The notes below the pieces were generated by a model, which was not told the DNA's origin, searched no databases, and saw nothing but the letters and a program-made list of their open reading frames with translations. A DNA stretch of 64,000 bases, taken from the NCBI RefSeq assembly GCF_002803845.1, contig NZ_CP024985.1, forward strand, positions 8,195,501 to 8,259,500. The letters are read 5' to 3'. Positions within the stretch are counted from its first letter, which is position 1, and the number at the start of each line of letters is the position of its first letter. This DNA is from Streptomyces lavendulae subsp. lavendulae. Lineage in GTDB: Bacteria > Actinomycetota > Actinomycetes > Streptomycetales > Streptomycetaceae. Made by a program: the position numbers and the translations under genes. Positions 34,625 to 43,453 of the stretch are shown in pieces.

Positions 34625-34899
34625 GAGTGCTGACCCTTCTGTCGGTTGCCGTCGCGAGTGGATGTCTCGGGGGTGATCAGGTGAAGGGGATGTCGCTGGG
34701 GTCGATGGAGACGAGCTGCGGCTCGGCTGGCGCGTGGCCTTCGGGTGTGCACGGGAGGATGCGGTGCCCGGTGGGGAGGGCGATTCCGGCGACCCGCGAC
34801 TACCCGCGAAGCAGTGGGCGCCGGGGCTGCCGGCGCGATGTCGACGCCGTGGCCCTCGCGCCGGGCCACGGGGGATCCGTGGCCCCTGCTCACCCTTCT

Positions 34900-35121
34900 C
34901 CTGCCAAGGTTCCAGTTCCTTGAGCAGGTCGCCATCGGTGGTGAACTCGTCGTGGTCCTGGAACAGGAACCCGTGGGCCGAGTCGGGTGGATCGGCCGTC
35001 GCGCCTGCGGCATCAGACCGGCGAGCGGGCGGGAGTGGCGGGGGAGGATCATCGGGTCGCTGTCGCCGTTGGCGACGGACATCGTCGCGATAGGTGCCGC
35101 CTGGGTGTAGGACCGCGTCAT
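34900..35121 (-). pseudogene. Alpha/beta hydrolase C-terminal remnant
   Basis: One frame reads TQAAPIATMSVANGDSDPMILPRHSRPLAGL, the acid loop of the fold, and a second continues DSAHGFLFQDHDEFTTD, with the catalytic His in SAHGF. A frameshift separates them and the N-terminal nucleophile half is absent. It sits between the MBL gene and the TetR promoter, probably a decayed former member of the regulated unit. Confidence 0.6.
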
Positions 35122-35198
35122 GGGGGTCCCCTGTTGGCTCCGTCAAAGAATGGCGATCGCTTTACCTGGCATCGACGCTACGCCTCCTCGCGGCAGAA

Positions 35199-35217
35199 GT
35201 AAAGCGTTCGCTATACT
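35199..35217 (+). promoter_or_regulatory. Palindrome overlapping the -10 of the TetR gene
   Basis: GTAAAGCGTTCGCTATAC is an imperfect palindrome at 35199-35216. It contains TATACT (35212-35217), a good -10 box, only 7 bases before the GTG start. That suggests a leaderless transcript and an operator placed for direct repression. A related GCGATCGCTTTACC lies at 35152-35165. Confidence 0.6.
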
Positions 35218-35224
35218 TGTGGGT

Positions 35225-35836
35225 GTGGCGGCAACGATATCGACGAACGGGGCGGCTCGCGGCGGGCGTGGTGCGCGTGAGCGCATCCTGCGGGCGGCGG
35301 AGGAGCTCTTCTACGCCCGTGGCATCCACGCCACGGGTGTGGCAGCGCTGATCGAGGCGGCGCACGTCTCGCCCCGGACGTTCTACGTGCACTTCCCGAC
35401 CAAGAACGCACTGGTGGAGGAGTATCTCCGCCGGTTCGAGTCGGAGAAGTCGATCCCTGCCGAAGCGGAGCTGGAGCGCGAAGACCTACCTCCTGCGCAG
35501 CGGTTGTTGGCGATCTTCGATCCAGTCGAGGGGGATGCGTCTGCGCTGATCCGCGGTTGCCCCTTCCACAACGCCGTCATCGAGGGGGCCGGAGAACTCC
35601 CGGAGGTGGCCCGCCTCGCGCAGCGGCACAAGCAGGCCTTCCGCGATCGCCTCGTGGCCACGGCCGCAGAGGCCGGAGCAGCCGACCCGGACGCCCTCGG
35701 CAGGCAACTCGCCGTGCTCTTCGAGGGCGCCAACGCGCTGGCAGCCTCCTGCAACGACGCGCAGGCGTTCACGGACGCCCGGCAGGCAGCCCGGACGCTG
35801 CTGGACATCGCCTTGGCCGCTCCGCCCGGCGGGTAA
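35225..35836 (+). CDS. TetR-family transcriptional regulator
   Basis: 203 residues from a GTG at 35225, which fits the promoter at 35212 as a leaderless start. The helix-turn-helix spans about 20-62 (RERILRAAEELFYARGIHATGVAALIEAAHVSPRTFYVHFPTKNAL). The ligand-binding part contains RGCPFHNAVIEGAGELPEV, typical of the subfamily often paired with reductases or hydrolases. It should regulate itself and the divergent MBL unit. Confidence 0.87.
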   Translation: MAATISTNGAARGGRGARERILRAAEELFYARGIHATGVAALIEAAHVSPRTFYVHFPTKNALVEEYLRRFESEKSIPAEAELEREDLPPAQRLLAIFDPVEGDASALIRGCPFHNAVIEGAGELPEVARLAQRHKQAFRDRLVATAAEAGAADPDALGRQLAVLFEGANALAASCNDAQAFTDARQAARTLLDIALAAPPGG

Positions 35837-35879
35837 ACGCTTCGGGACCCCCGTCGACCGTGCGCCAAGACGTCTCACG

Positions 35880-36444
35880 GCCCCCCGGTGCTTCATGGGG
35901 TCACCGCTGCCAAGGCCGGACGAACCGGATCCCCAAGTCGGGATCGGACCCAGAGTCCGAAGCAACCTCCTGGCCGAGCTGCGGGCCGCCGGACTGTTGG
36001 ACATGGATGACGCAGCGATCGACGCTTCGCACGTCAGGTCCCTCAAAGGGGGGTCACACCGGACCTTCGCCGGTCGACCGTGCACGCCCGGGCAGCAAGC
36101 ACCACCTCATCGTCGACCGCCACGGAACCCCGCTCGTCGTCTCCCTGACCAGCGGAAACCGGCACGACGTCACCCAGCTCATGCCTCTGCTCGACGCGCT
36201 GCCCCGCATCCGCGGACTGCGCGGCCGCCCCCGTCACCGGCCCCGCCGGCTCTTCGCCGACCGCGGCTACGACTACGACAAGTACCGGCGCCTGCTCAGA
36301 GCCCGCGGGATCACACCCAAGACCGCCCGACGCGGCACATTTCACGGCTCAGGCCTGGGCAAGACCCGCTGGGTCGTCGAGCGAACCGGCGCGGTCACCG
36401 GCGACCGCTACGCACCCGAGTTCATGGGGACGCCGGGCGGCTGA
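35880..36444 (+). pseudogene. IS5-family transposase remnant
   Basis: LLAELRAAGLLDMDDAAIDASHVRSLKGG in one frame is followed after a shift by SKHHLIVDRHGTPLVVSLTSGNRHD, LFADRGYDYDKYRRLLRARGI and LGKTRWVVERT. These are the DDE core and C-terminal region of IS5-like transposases. The 5' end and the last part are missing and the reading frame is broken. Confidence 0.75.
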
Positions 36445-36470
36445 ACACCCGGCTCGGCGAGCGCCGCGCC

Positions 36471-36517
36471 GAGACGCCGTGTTCATGCCCATGGGGAAGA
36501 TGGGGTGGCGGCGTCTC
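36471..36517. repeat. Hairpin-forming inverted repeat
   Basis: GAGACGCCG (36471-36479) pairs with CGGCGTCTC (36509-36517) around a GC-rich centre. It lies between the IS5 remnant and the GNAT gene and may be a terminator or a remnant of an IS end. Confidence 0.35.
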
Positions 36518-36627
36518 CGAGCAGGGTGACGCGGTCGAGGCTCCAGTGGGGGAGCGGGGCACGGTCGAGCCTCTGGCTGTGTGCAAACCCAGGTGGCCTG
36601 AGCAGACCATCTGGGTAGGGTCGGGCA

Positions 36628-37149
36628 ATGCCCCTTCTGAAGCCGCTGAATGCCGGCCATGCCCCGGCGGTCCTGGCCTTCGAGCTGGCGAACCGCGCCT
36701 ACTTCGCTGCCTCGGTCCCGGACCGCGGCGACGACTTCTTCGACCGGTTCGCCGATCGGTACGACGCCTTGCTGGCTGAGCAGGAGGCCGGAACATGCGC
36801 CTTCCACGTGCTCGTCGCCGAGGACGGCTCGGTTCTCGGCAGGTTCAATCTGGTCGACATCGAGGACCGCACTGCAGAAGTCGGCTACAGGGTCGCGCAG
36901 CACATCGTGGGCCGCGGCGTCGCGACCGCGACCGTCCGGGAGTTGTGCCAACTGGCGGCGGCCCGGCACGGGCTGCGCACGCTGCGGGCAGCCACGGCCC
37001 GCCGGAATGCCGCGTCTCAGAAGGTGCTGGCCAAAGCAGGGTTCGTCCCCGTCGGTTCGGCCCAACTCGACGGTGAGCAAGGCATCTGGTATCAGCGCGA
37101 CCTGATGATCCAGCCGTACGGTGCGATGGTGCCCGAGGACCGGCCGTAG
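36628..37149 (+). CDS. GNAT-family N-acetyltransferase
   Basis: 173 residues. The GNAT fold is seen in HVLVAEDGSVLGRFNLVDI, EVGYRVAQHIVGRGVATATVRELC (acetyl-CoA loop, about 90-115) and ATARRNAASQKVLAKAGFVPVG. It resembles ribosomal-protein-type (RimJ/RimL-like) acetyltransferases, but the substrate is unknown. It stands alone. Confidence 0.86.
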   Translation: MPLLKPLNAGHAPAVLAFELANRAYFAASVPDRGDDFFDRFADRYDALLAEQEAGTCAFHVLVAEDGSVLGRFNLVDIEDRTAEVGYRVAQHIVGRGVATATVRELCQLAAARHGLRTLRAATARRNAASQKVLAKAGFVPVGSAQLDGEQGIWYQRDLMIQPYGAMVPEDRP

Positions 37150-37237
37150 GAAGGCCGAGGCCACCACTGATCATCGGTGTGCGAGGTCTAACGATCTTGC
37201 GATGGTCGCAGCAGGCAGACATTAGGGATGTGCAGAG

Positions 37238-38383
37238 GTGGTCGAGGATGATGCGGAGATGACTGATCAGGGGTCCGCCGCAATTCCGGCGCCGGTATTC
37301 GATGAGGAACACGTACCCGCGCTCGTCGGTAGCTCGGTGAGCGCGGGGCGCTTCAAGGTGGGGGGTGCCGGCATCGTCATGGGCCGGGCGGGGACGGTGA
37401 TCATCGTGGAAGCGGGTGACTCGCCCGCCAGGAGCGGCGTGTGGAGTGCGGAGGCGGTCCGTCTGATCGGGCCCGCACCGGTGCCGGTCACAGAGCGGCT
37501 GATGGGATCGCCCCGTGCTGCGGACGAAGGGTTGTTGCCGATCCACATTGCGGTGCGGCTTGGAGGAGAGGCCCTGTACCTCGGCACTGCCAAGGTGAGC
37601 CGGGCCGGCACGTCCGACGGAGTTCTCACCGATTGCGAACTGCGCTTCGAAGCGCCCTTGAGCCGACAACTCCTCAACCGGGTACGTCCACCGCTTCCCG
37701 CCGTGGACCTGCCGGGCCTGGAGTGGCTCAGCAATGTGAACGGTGACCGTGCGGCAGCGCTGGAACAGTTCATCACCGGCTGGTATCCAGGCACAGACAC
37801 CACCGAACCACCGGCCACCAGCTCTCCGTGGTCGTGCCTGCCTGCTGGACTGAGGCAGCTGTACCGGCTCGCGAAGCAGCGGCCGGGTGCCCTCGGAGGC
37901 CAGAACAGCATCCTGCCCGAGTCGGATCTGCACACCGACCACCTGGGGGAGATGCTTGTCTTCGCCGTCGAGAACCAAGGAGGCTTCTTCTGGTCACTCC
38001 TGTGGACGCTCGACGGGCCCGAGGCGGATCCGACGGTCTGGTTCCGTGAATTCGACGAGGAACCGATCGCCGAGCAGGAACCGCTGAGCGGCTTCCTGAT
38101 CCAGTTCTCCCTCTTCGAGGCTGTGATGAGTGCCGAGTACTGGGCGCTGCCCCGCAGACTCACGGCAGCACAGGCCGCGCGACTCACCGAAGCACTGCAC
38201 CTCGTGCCCCTGCGCCCCTTCTGGCCGTGGGCACCCACTCGCTTCTACGTGGCCCCTGGCCTCGTCGTGCACGTCGGCAGCGAGGACGGCGAGGCATTCG
38301 ATGTCCGGGCCGGCGCCAGCCACCGAAGCGCCCTGGCACCGCTGGCCGGCCTCTCCGTCGACTGGATCCGCTTCGACGGCTGA
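37238..38383 (+). CDS. Hypothetical protein with possible SMI1-like C-terminal half
   Basis: 381 residues from a GTG; an ATG at 37259 is equally plausible, as neither has a clear ribosome site. The N-terminal half has a beta-rich look (GRFKVGGAGIVMGRAGTVIIVEAGD). The C-terminal half, from about 205 (LRQLYRLAKQRPGALGGQNSIL, EMLVFAVENQGGFFWSLLW), resembles SUKH-like domains that begin with a short helical part and aromatic strands. The function is unknown; an immunity-type role is conjecture. Confidence 0.65.
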   Translation: MVEDDAEMTDQGSAAIPAPVFDEEHVPALVGSSVSAGRFKVGGAGIVMGRAGTVIIVEAGDSPARSGVWSAEAVRLIGPAPVPVTERLMGSPRAADEGLLPIHIAVRLGGEALYLGTAKVSRAGTSDGVLTDCELRFEAPLSRQLLNRVRPPLPAVDLPGLEWLSNVNGDRAAALEQFITGWYPGTDTTEPPATSSPWSCLPAGLRQLYRLAKQRPGALGGQNSILPESDLHTDHLGEMLVFAVENQGGFFWSLLWTLDGPEADPTVWFREFDEEPIAEQEPLSGFLIQFSLFEAVMSAEYWALPRRLTAAQAARLTEALHLVPLRPFWPWAPTRFYVAPGLVVHVGSEDGEAFDVRAGASHRSALAPLAGLSVDWIRFDG

Positions 38384-38415
38384 CGTCACCAGGTCAGCTA
38401 CACAGTCGGCCGGTG

Positions 38416-38898
38416 TCAGCGCAATGCGGCGAGTTCGTTGACGTGATGGGTCGGCGTGCCCATGAAGAGGTCGGTGGGTGCGGGGCCGTAGGCGATGTTG
38501 AGGGTGTCGAGGCGGTAGGTCCACGCATCGCCGTGTGAGCCCGCGAAGCGGTGGTTCACCTGCCAGCGCAGCCATTCGCCCCGGGCGAGCCGGAATGCTG
38601 GTGGACGCCGCCATCTGCGCGGCATGCCGAATGGCGTCACGGCCAGTTGGACCCGCAGGAGGCCGTCGTCTTCCTCCAGGAGTACGGATGTGTCCGCGTC
38701 GGAGACGGGCAGGACCGCGTGGGTTGCGAACTGCGGCTTGAACGCGTCAACCTCGTGCATCAGGACCTCGTGCACGAACGGCGGCGAGGTGAGCGGCAGG
38801 GGGAAAGCGGTCGGGGTCGCGTTGCGGCGTGAGGCTTCAAGCCCGCCGCGGGACTGTTTGGTCCAAGACGTGCGAACCCACTGCACCACGGTTTCCAT
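38416..38898 (-). CDS. Hypothetical protein
   Basis: 160 residues from an ATG at 38898. It has a mixed beta-type sequence with QFATHAVLPVSDADTSVLL, FRLARGEWLRWQVNHRF and YRLDTLNIAYGP. No signal peptide, membrane helix or known motif is present. The composition is that of a genuine actinobacterial gene, and its family is not recognised. Confidence 0.6.
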   Translation of the reverse strand: METVVQWVRTSWTKQSRGGLEASRRNATPTAFPLPLTSPPFVHEVLMHEVDAFKPQFATHAVLPVSDADTSVLLEEDDGLLRVQLAVTPFGMPRRWRRPPAFRLARGEWLRWQVNHRFAGSHGDAWTYRLDTLNIAYGPAPTDLFMGTPTHHVNELAALR

Positions 38899-38951
38899 GA
38901 TGCTGATCCTCTGGCACTGCATTGCCCGGCCGCTACATCGTTTCCGCCGGT

Positions 38952-39483
38952 TCAGCGGTCGGCCCCTGCCTTGCTGAAGAGAACCGGTTCGTAGCGCAGA
39001 GCGCAGCAGCACCCGGCTCGGGATCGTACCGCTCCACCAGGTCGACGGGTCATTCCTGTGGTGATCGCACGCCACTCGTCTTCGAGGGCGCTGAACATGT
39101 CGGAGTCTCGCCAACCATCCCGGATCAGGGCCGTGTGACGATGACGTCCTTCCCGTGTCATGCCGAGCTTGCCGAGAACCCTTGCCGACCCGGGGTTCCG
39201 CGGGTCGCAGGTGGCATGGATGCGGCGGAGCCCAAGATCCTCGAACCCTCGCGCCAGTAGTCCCTCGCCGACCGCCGTTCCGACGCCCTGTCCCCAAACC
39301 CGCGGATGCACCGCACAGGTGCTCTCGCCTTGACGCTGCCCTCGGCCACGGACGTGGAGTTCCCCCATGCCGACCACGTCGCCTTCGACACGCGCTGCGT
39401 AGGCGAACCGCTGCTGAGGTGTGTGCGACCAGGCCAGACATAGCCCGAACAGGCACTCGGCCGTCGGGTGGCAAGCCCCGGTC
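38952..39483 (-). pseudogene. GNAT acetyltransferase, 5'-truncated
   Basis: The frame reads PQQRFAYAARVEGDVVGMGEL, then HPRVWGQGVGTAVGEGLL (acetyl-CoA loop) and NPGSARVLGKLGMTREG, a good GNAT C-terminal domain. The upstream part ends at a TGA next to the alcohol dehydrogenase stop, with no start codon or N-terminal strand before the core. A short product from an internal GTG or ATG is possible but would lack part of the fold. Confidence 0.55.
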
Positions 39484-39485
39484 CG

Positions 39486-40496
39486 TCAGGGTTTGAGGAG
39501 CAGCCGGATCGGGTTGCCTTCCTTGCGTTCCAGGGCGTCCACGGCCTGCGCGGCCTCGGCCAGGGGATAGATCCCGCTGATCGAGCCCGAGAGGTCCAGG
39601 CGGTTCATGCCCACCAGGCGGACCAGGTCGGCGAGGTCCTCGGGCCCGGATCCGTAGTGGCCGAGCACCTGTTGCCGGAAGCGGCAGAACCAGAGGTTGT
39701 CCTTCATGGTGAAGGGCTGGTCGGTGAGGCCGACCAGGACCAGCCGCCCGCGCTCGGCGAGAGAAGCGAGCGCCTGGTCCCGCGCGGCCGGCACTCCTGC
39801 GAAGTCGAAGGCAGCGGCGATGCCCGCCGCCCCGGCGGCGGAGCGCAGCAGGGTGGCGAACTCGGGGTCGGCCGGGTCGAGAGCGGCGTCGGCGCCGAGC
39901 CGGACGGCCCGCTCGCGGGCGGCGGCCAGCGGGTCCACGGCGATGACCGGGCAGGCCCCCACCATGCGGAGCAGCTGGACGGCGTGCGCGCCGAGTCCGC
40001 CGACGCCCCACACCGCGACGGCCTCCGCGGGCCGTACGTTCGCGCAGGAGGTGATCGCCGCCCACGGGGTGGACACCGCGTCGGGAATGATGCACGCCTG
40101 TTCGAACGGGATCCCGGGCGGGAGCGGGACCACCGCGTCAGCCGCGGCCACGGTGTACTCGGCCCAGCCGCCGTCGATGTTCACTCCCCGGGTGCACGGA
40201 ATCCCGTTGCGGAGTTCGCCGGCCTGGAGGACCACCGGGTCGCCCTCGTCGAATCCGGTGACACCCTCCCCGAGGGCCCTCACCACACCCGCGGTCTCGT
40301 GACCGAGCGTCACTTTGCTGCCCGACAGGGGATGCGGCTCCAGCATGCCCTGGATGAGGTGGACGTCCGACAGGCAGACCCCGGCCGCCCGCACCTGGAT
40401 CAGCACCTGGCCCGGGCCGGGCTCGGGGACGGGCACCTCCTCGACGGCGAAACCGCCCCCTCCGGTGGTGAGCCTTCCGGCCAGCATCGTCTCCAC
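39486..40496 (-). CDS. Zinc-type alcohol dehydrogenase-like oxidoreductase
   Basis: 336 residues from a GTG at 40496 with AGGAGG six bases upstream. GHET (near 64) and GVCLSD give the catalytic-site His and Cys. The four-Cys structural-zinc lobe of classical enzymes is replaced by a short ELRNGIPCTRGVN. The NAD(P)-binding motif is VWGVGGLGAHAVQL (about 160), followed by the acidic VIAVDP. The substrate is unknown. It heads the strand; a broken GNAT gene lies downstream. Confidence 0.88.
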   Translation of the reverse strand: METMLAGRLTTGGGGFAVEEVPVPEPGPGQVLIQVRAAGVCLSDVHLIQGMLEPHPLSGSKVTLGHETAGVVRALGEGVTGFDEGDPVVLQAGELRNGIPCTRGVNIDGGWAEYTVAAADAVVPLPPGIPFEQACIIPDAVSTPWAAITSCANVRPAEAVAVWGVGGLGAHAVQLLRMVGACPVIAVDPLAAARERAVRLGADAALDPADPEFATLLRSAAGAAGIAAAFDFAGVPAARDQALASLAERGRLVLVGLTDQPFTMKDNLWFCRFRQQVLGHYGSGPEDLADLVRLVGMNRLDLSGSISGIYPLAEAAQAVDALERKEGNPIRLLLKP

Positions 40497-40717
40497 GGCC
40501 GTCCTCCTTCCTCGCTTCCGCACCGCTCGGGGGCCGCGCTTTCACCCAGTGAAGCTCATGGAGCGCAGCGGTACGGCGACCGATCGGAGGACGCGCCGGG
40601 TGGACGAGACCGGCGCGCGTCGCTGACGCCGGGTTCACCAACCGATCGATGTCGGCGGCGCAATGGGCCCACCCCCGCCCTCTCAGGGGCGTCCGGTCGC
40701 GAGCAACGCCTCGATCA

Positions 40718-40866
40718 TCAGGCCATGACCTGCCGCGCCTCTTCGGGGTTACGGGTGAAGCGCAGGTGCTGCCATGCCTCCCAGGACGTGGTGGTCTCCA
40801 GCCCGGCGAGGAGGAGTGCACGACGGCCCTCCGGCTGGGCGGCGAACTCCGCCGCGAAGACGGCCT
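40718..40866 (-). pseudogene. TetR-regulator C-terminal remnant
   Basis: LEAVFAAEFAAQPEGRRALLLAGLETTTSWEAWQHLRF followed by ARQVMA matches the last part of a TetR ligand domain. It has no DNA-binding half and joins unrelated sequence at about 40866. Confidence 0.55.
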
Positions 40867-40879
40867 CCAGCTGGACGCG

Positions 40880-41045
40880 GGCCCGCCCCGCGCGACCCCG
40901 GTCCTGCTGCTCCATGGCGAGCCCACCTGGTCCTACCTGTACCGCCACGTCCTAGCGGGCCTGGTCGACCACGGGCAGCGGGGCGTCGCCCCGGACCTGA
41001 TCGGCTTCGGCCGCTCGGACAAGCCCACCGAGCAGACGGACCACA
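40880..41045 (+). pseudogene. Haloalkane-dehalogenase-like N-terminal fragment
   Basis: TPVLLLHGEPTWSYLYRHVL followed by APDLIGFGRSDKPTEQTDHT is a clear dehalogenase/epoxide-hydrolase N-terminal segment with the HGEPTW oxyanion motif. It ends abruptly, with no nucleophile or His part. It abuts the TetR fragment on the other strand. Confidence 0.6.
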
Positions 41046-41076
41046 CACCACGACGGTTTGACCAGCCGGGGCGCGC

Positions 41077-41625
41077 TTACGCGTCCGGTTCTACCCGGCC
41101 GGCGTGTATCCACTCGTCCTCGAACTCGGCCCGGCTGATCTCCTGGTCCGCCAGCGCGGGGTCGAAGAGGTCCACGATCGGTGGGTTGAAGGGCCAGTCG
41201 TCTGGTCCACTACGCAGGGCGGTTCCGCCCTCCGCGAGCTCCACCTGGCGGATCCGGCGTCCGTCGGACCCCACTTCCATCAGATGGACGACTGCTTCAT
41301 CGTCCTCCTCGTCCCAGCGGCGCCGCAGGTACACGATGTCCCTGTCCGCGAGCGCGCCGAAACCTTCACGCCCGCGCTGCGCGTCGCGCTCCGCGCGTAG
41401 GCCCTCCAGTCCAGGAGGCATCAGGGACGCCTCGATGTCGACTTCTTCCAGCCCGTCGTGCTCGAACCGGGACGCCGCCTCCGGGTCGGTGACGACCTCG
41501 ACCCAGGCGAACGTTTCGAGCACGTCTCGCGCAGACCGTGCATGGACCCACCACCACGCACCGCCCATGCCGTAGTCGTGCAGAACGAGGAAGCGGCGCT
41601 TGTCTGCGCTGTTGGTGCCGGTCAT
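41077..41625 (-). CDS. Hypothetical protein
   Basis: 182 residues from an ATG at 41625; the frame is open upstream through a G-rich tract, so the start is uncertain. The sequence begins RFLVLHDYGMGGAWWWVHARS, with a middle rich in acidic residues and the block DIVYLRRRWDEEDDEAVVHL. No recognised family; probably cytoplasmic. Confidence 0.62.
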   Translation of the reverse strand: MTGTNSADKRRFLVLHDYGMGGAWWWVHARSARDVLETFAWVEVVTDPEAASRFEHDGLEEVDIEASLMPPGLEGLRAERDAQRGREGFGALADRDIVYLRRRWDEEDDEAVVHLMEVGSDGRRIRQVELAEGGTALRSGPDDWPFNPPIVDLFDPALADQEISRAEFEDEWIHAGRVEPDA

Positions 41626-41643
41626 GGGGACTGAGCTTAACGA

Positions 41644-41658
41644 GGGAGGGAGGGAGGG
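41644..41658 (+). repeat. GGGA tandem tract, G-quadruplex motif
   Basis: Four GGG runs separated by single A bases, a textbook G-quadruplex sequence. It lies 19 bases upstream of the start of the minus-strand gene at 41077-41625, on the strand opposite its mRNA. Confidence 0.6.
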
Positions 41659-41945
41659 AGAGAGGGCTGCGAGCCTGGTCAAACTCATCAGGCGAACCGG
41701 GGTCGGGTGATGTTCTGGTGGTCTGGGCGTGCAGACAGGGCCTCTTGGTGGTATCGGGGGTGCGACCCCGTCCGAGCAGTTCCGGGAGACCCCGTCGCCA
41801 CAGCCTCGCGCGTTCGAGCTCGCCGCGTCCAACCCGGCTGCCCATCGACGTCCACGTCCCCTGTCGGCACATCCGGGACGGATCACCGTCTGCCAGCGGT
41901 GAACACGAGCCTGACTGGGCCCGATGGTCACTACAGTCCAGTCTC

Positions 41946-42671
41946 ATGACGACGGTCACAACGCGTACGGTTACCTACCAGGCCGATGCCCTCACGATGG
42001 TCGGGCACCTCGCGCTCCCCGCCGGATCCGACCGCCGGCCTGCGGTCCTGATCGGCCCCGAGGGGGTGGGGCTCAGCGACGTCGAGCGGCGCCGGGCCGA
42101 GGCCCTGGCCGAACTGGGATACGTGGCGCTGGCCTTTGACCTCCACGGCGGGCGCTATCTGAGCGACCCCGAGGAAATGCTGGCCCGTTGCATGCCACTG
42201 CTCGCCGACCCAGACCGGATGCGGGGTATCGGCCACGCGGCGCTCGACGTGCTGCGCGCCGAACCACGGGCCGACCTCGACCGGGTGGCGGCCATCGGGT
42301 ACGGCACCGGGGGCGCGATCGCGCTGGAACTCGGGCGCGATGGCGTCAACCTGCGTGCAATTGGGACGGTCAACGGACTGACCACGGGCCGACCGGGCGA
42401 GGCGGCACGCATTCGCTGCCCGGTGTGGGCCGGAGTCGGTTCGGAAGACCCGATCATGCCGCCCGCGCAACGGCAGGCGTTCACTGCTGAGTTGCAGGCC
42501 GCAGGCGTCGACTGGCGCCTCGCGGTCTACGGTGGAGCCCTGCATGCCTTTCACCATCCACCGGTCGACCACACAGCGCTTCCCGGCGTCGGCTACCACC
42601 CGCGGCACGCACAGCGAGCCTGGCGCGACATCGTCGGCCTGCTTGCCGAGTGTCTGCCCGTAGCGGAGTGA
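41946..42671 (+). CDS. Dienelactone-hydrolase-family protein lacking the usual Cys nucleophile
   Basis: 241 residues. The fold is complete: GPEGVGLSDV (Glu39), the elbow GYGTGG (118-123), Asp in GSEDPIMP (about 168) and His in ALHAFHHP (200). The elbow has Gly120 where carboxymethylenebutenolidase has Cys, so classical dienelactone hydrolysis is doubtful. It may use another mechanism or be non-catalytic. It is transcribed divergently from the hypothetical gene at 41077-41625. Confidence 0.8.
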   Translation: MTTVTTRTVTYQADALTMVGHLALPAGSDRRPAVLIGPEGVGLSDVERRRAEALAELGYVALAFDLHGGRYLSDPEEMLARCMPLLADPDRMRGIGHAALDVLRAEPRADLDRVAAIGYGTGGAIALELGRDGVNLRAIGTVNGLTTGRPGEAARIRCPVWAGVGSEDPIMPPAQRQAFTAELQAAGVDWRLAVYGGALHAFHHPPVDHTALPGVGYHPRHAQRAWRDIVGLLAECLPVAE

Positions 42672-42690
42672 CCCGGCCGGTTTCTGACGC

Positions 42691-42813
42691 TCACTCCTGA
42701 CCGTTGTCGTCTTCATCCAGCCCTGGTGCGTCCGCGGAGGTGAAGCTGTAGCGGCCGAGCAGGTTGAGATTGCGGTGCTTGAGCGTGGAAAGCTGGGGCT
42801 CTCCGCAGATGAG
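42691..42813 (-). pseudogene. Tn3-family transposase C-terminal remnant
   Basis: About 40 codons ending at a stop at 42691 read LSTLKHRNLNLLGRYSFTSADAPG. The HxNLLGRYSF pattern is characteristic of the extreme C-terminus of Tn3-type transposases. Nothing of the DDE core remains nearby. Confidence 0.6.
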
Positions 42814-43059
42814 AGCTGGGCGGGGGCTTTGCAGTGACTGACATGGAAGTGGTGTCCGGGGTTGTGGCGCTGACACGAGGACTCGTCCACGCCTTTGCGG
42901 AGGGTGGTCTCGCTGACCTCGGCCACCTGGGCGACAGCCCGGGTCGCGTCGTGGCCCAGGATCCGAGCCTCGGCCAATCGACGGCACGTGGGAACGCGTC
43001 TTCTCCGTCCTCCTCGCCCAGACCGACGCCGAGGAGGGCCTGAACCGGGTCGGTCGCCG

Positions 43060-43435
43060 TCGACCCCACGGTCGTCCGCGCCGCACCAGCACGCTGCCGG
43101 GGCCCGTCAAAGGGGGCTCCGGCAGGCGAGCCGTCCGACCATGCCGTCGGACGCTGCTCCCGCGGCGGACTGGCCACGAAGATCCACCTCGCCGCCGACG
43201 CCCGCTGCAGGCCGCCGGCCTTCGTCCTCACCGCCAGCCAGGCCGGTGACGCACAGGCTTTCACACAGCTCAAAGCCGCAATCCGGGTCATGAGACCGAA
43301 AGGAAAACCGCGAACCCGCCCGATGCCGGCTCGCCGACAAGGCGTACACGACTCGCGCGATCCGCGACCACCCGCGCAAACGCAAGATCCGGGCCGTGAT
43401 CCCACAGCCGGCCGACCAGACGGTCAACCGCAGAC
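43060..43435 (+). pseudogene. IS5-family transposase remnant
   Basis: Reads VDPTVVRA, then KGAPAGEPSDHAVGRCSRGGLATKIHLAADARC and TASQAGDAQAFTQL, the central DDE segment of IS5/IS1647-like transposases. Frame changes follow (DKAYTTRAIRDH in a further frame). The N- and C-terminal parts are missing. Confidence 0.7.
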
Positions 43436-43453
43436 ACCTCCGCACACCAGGGC

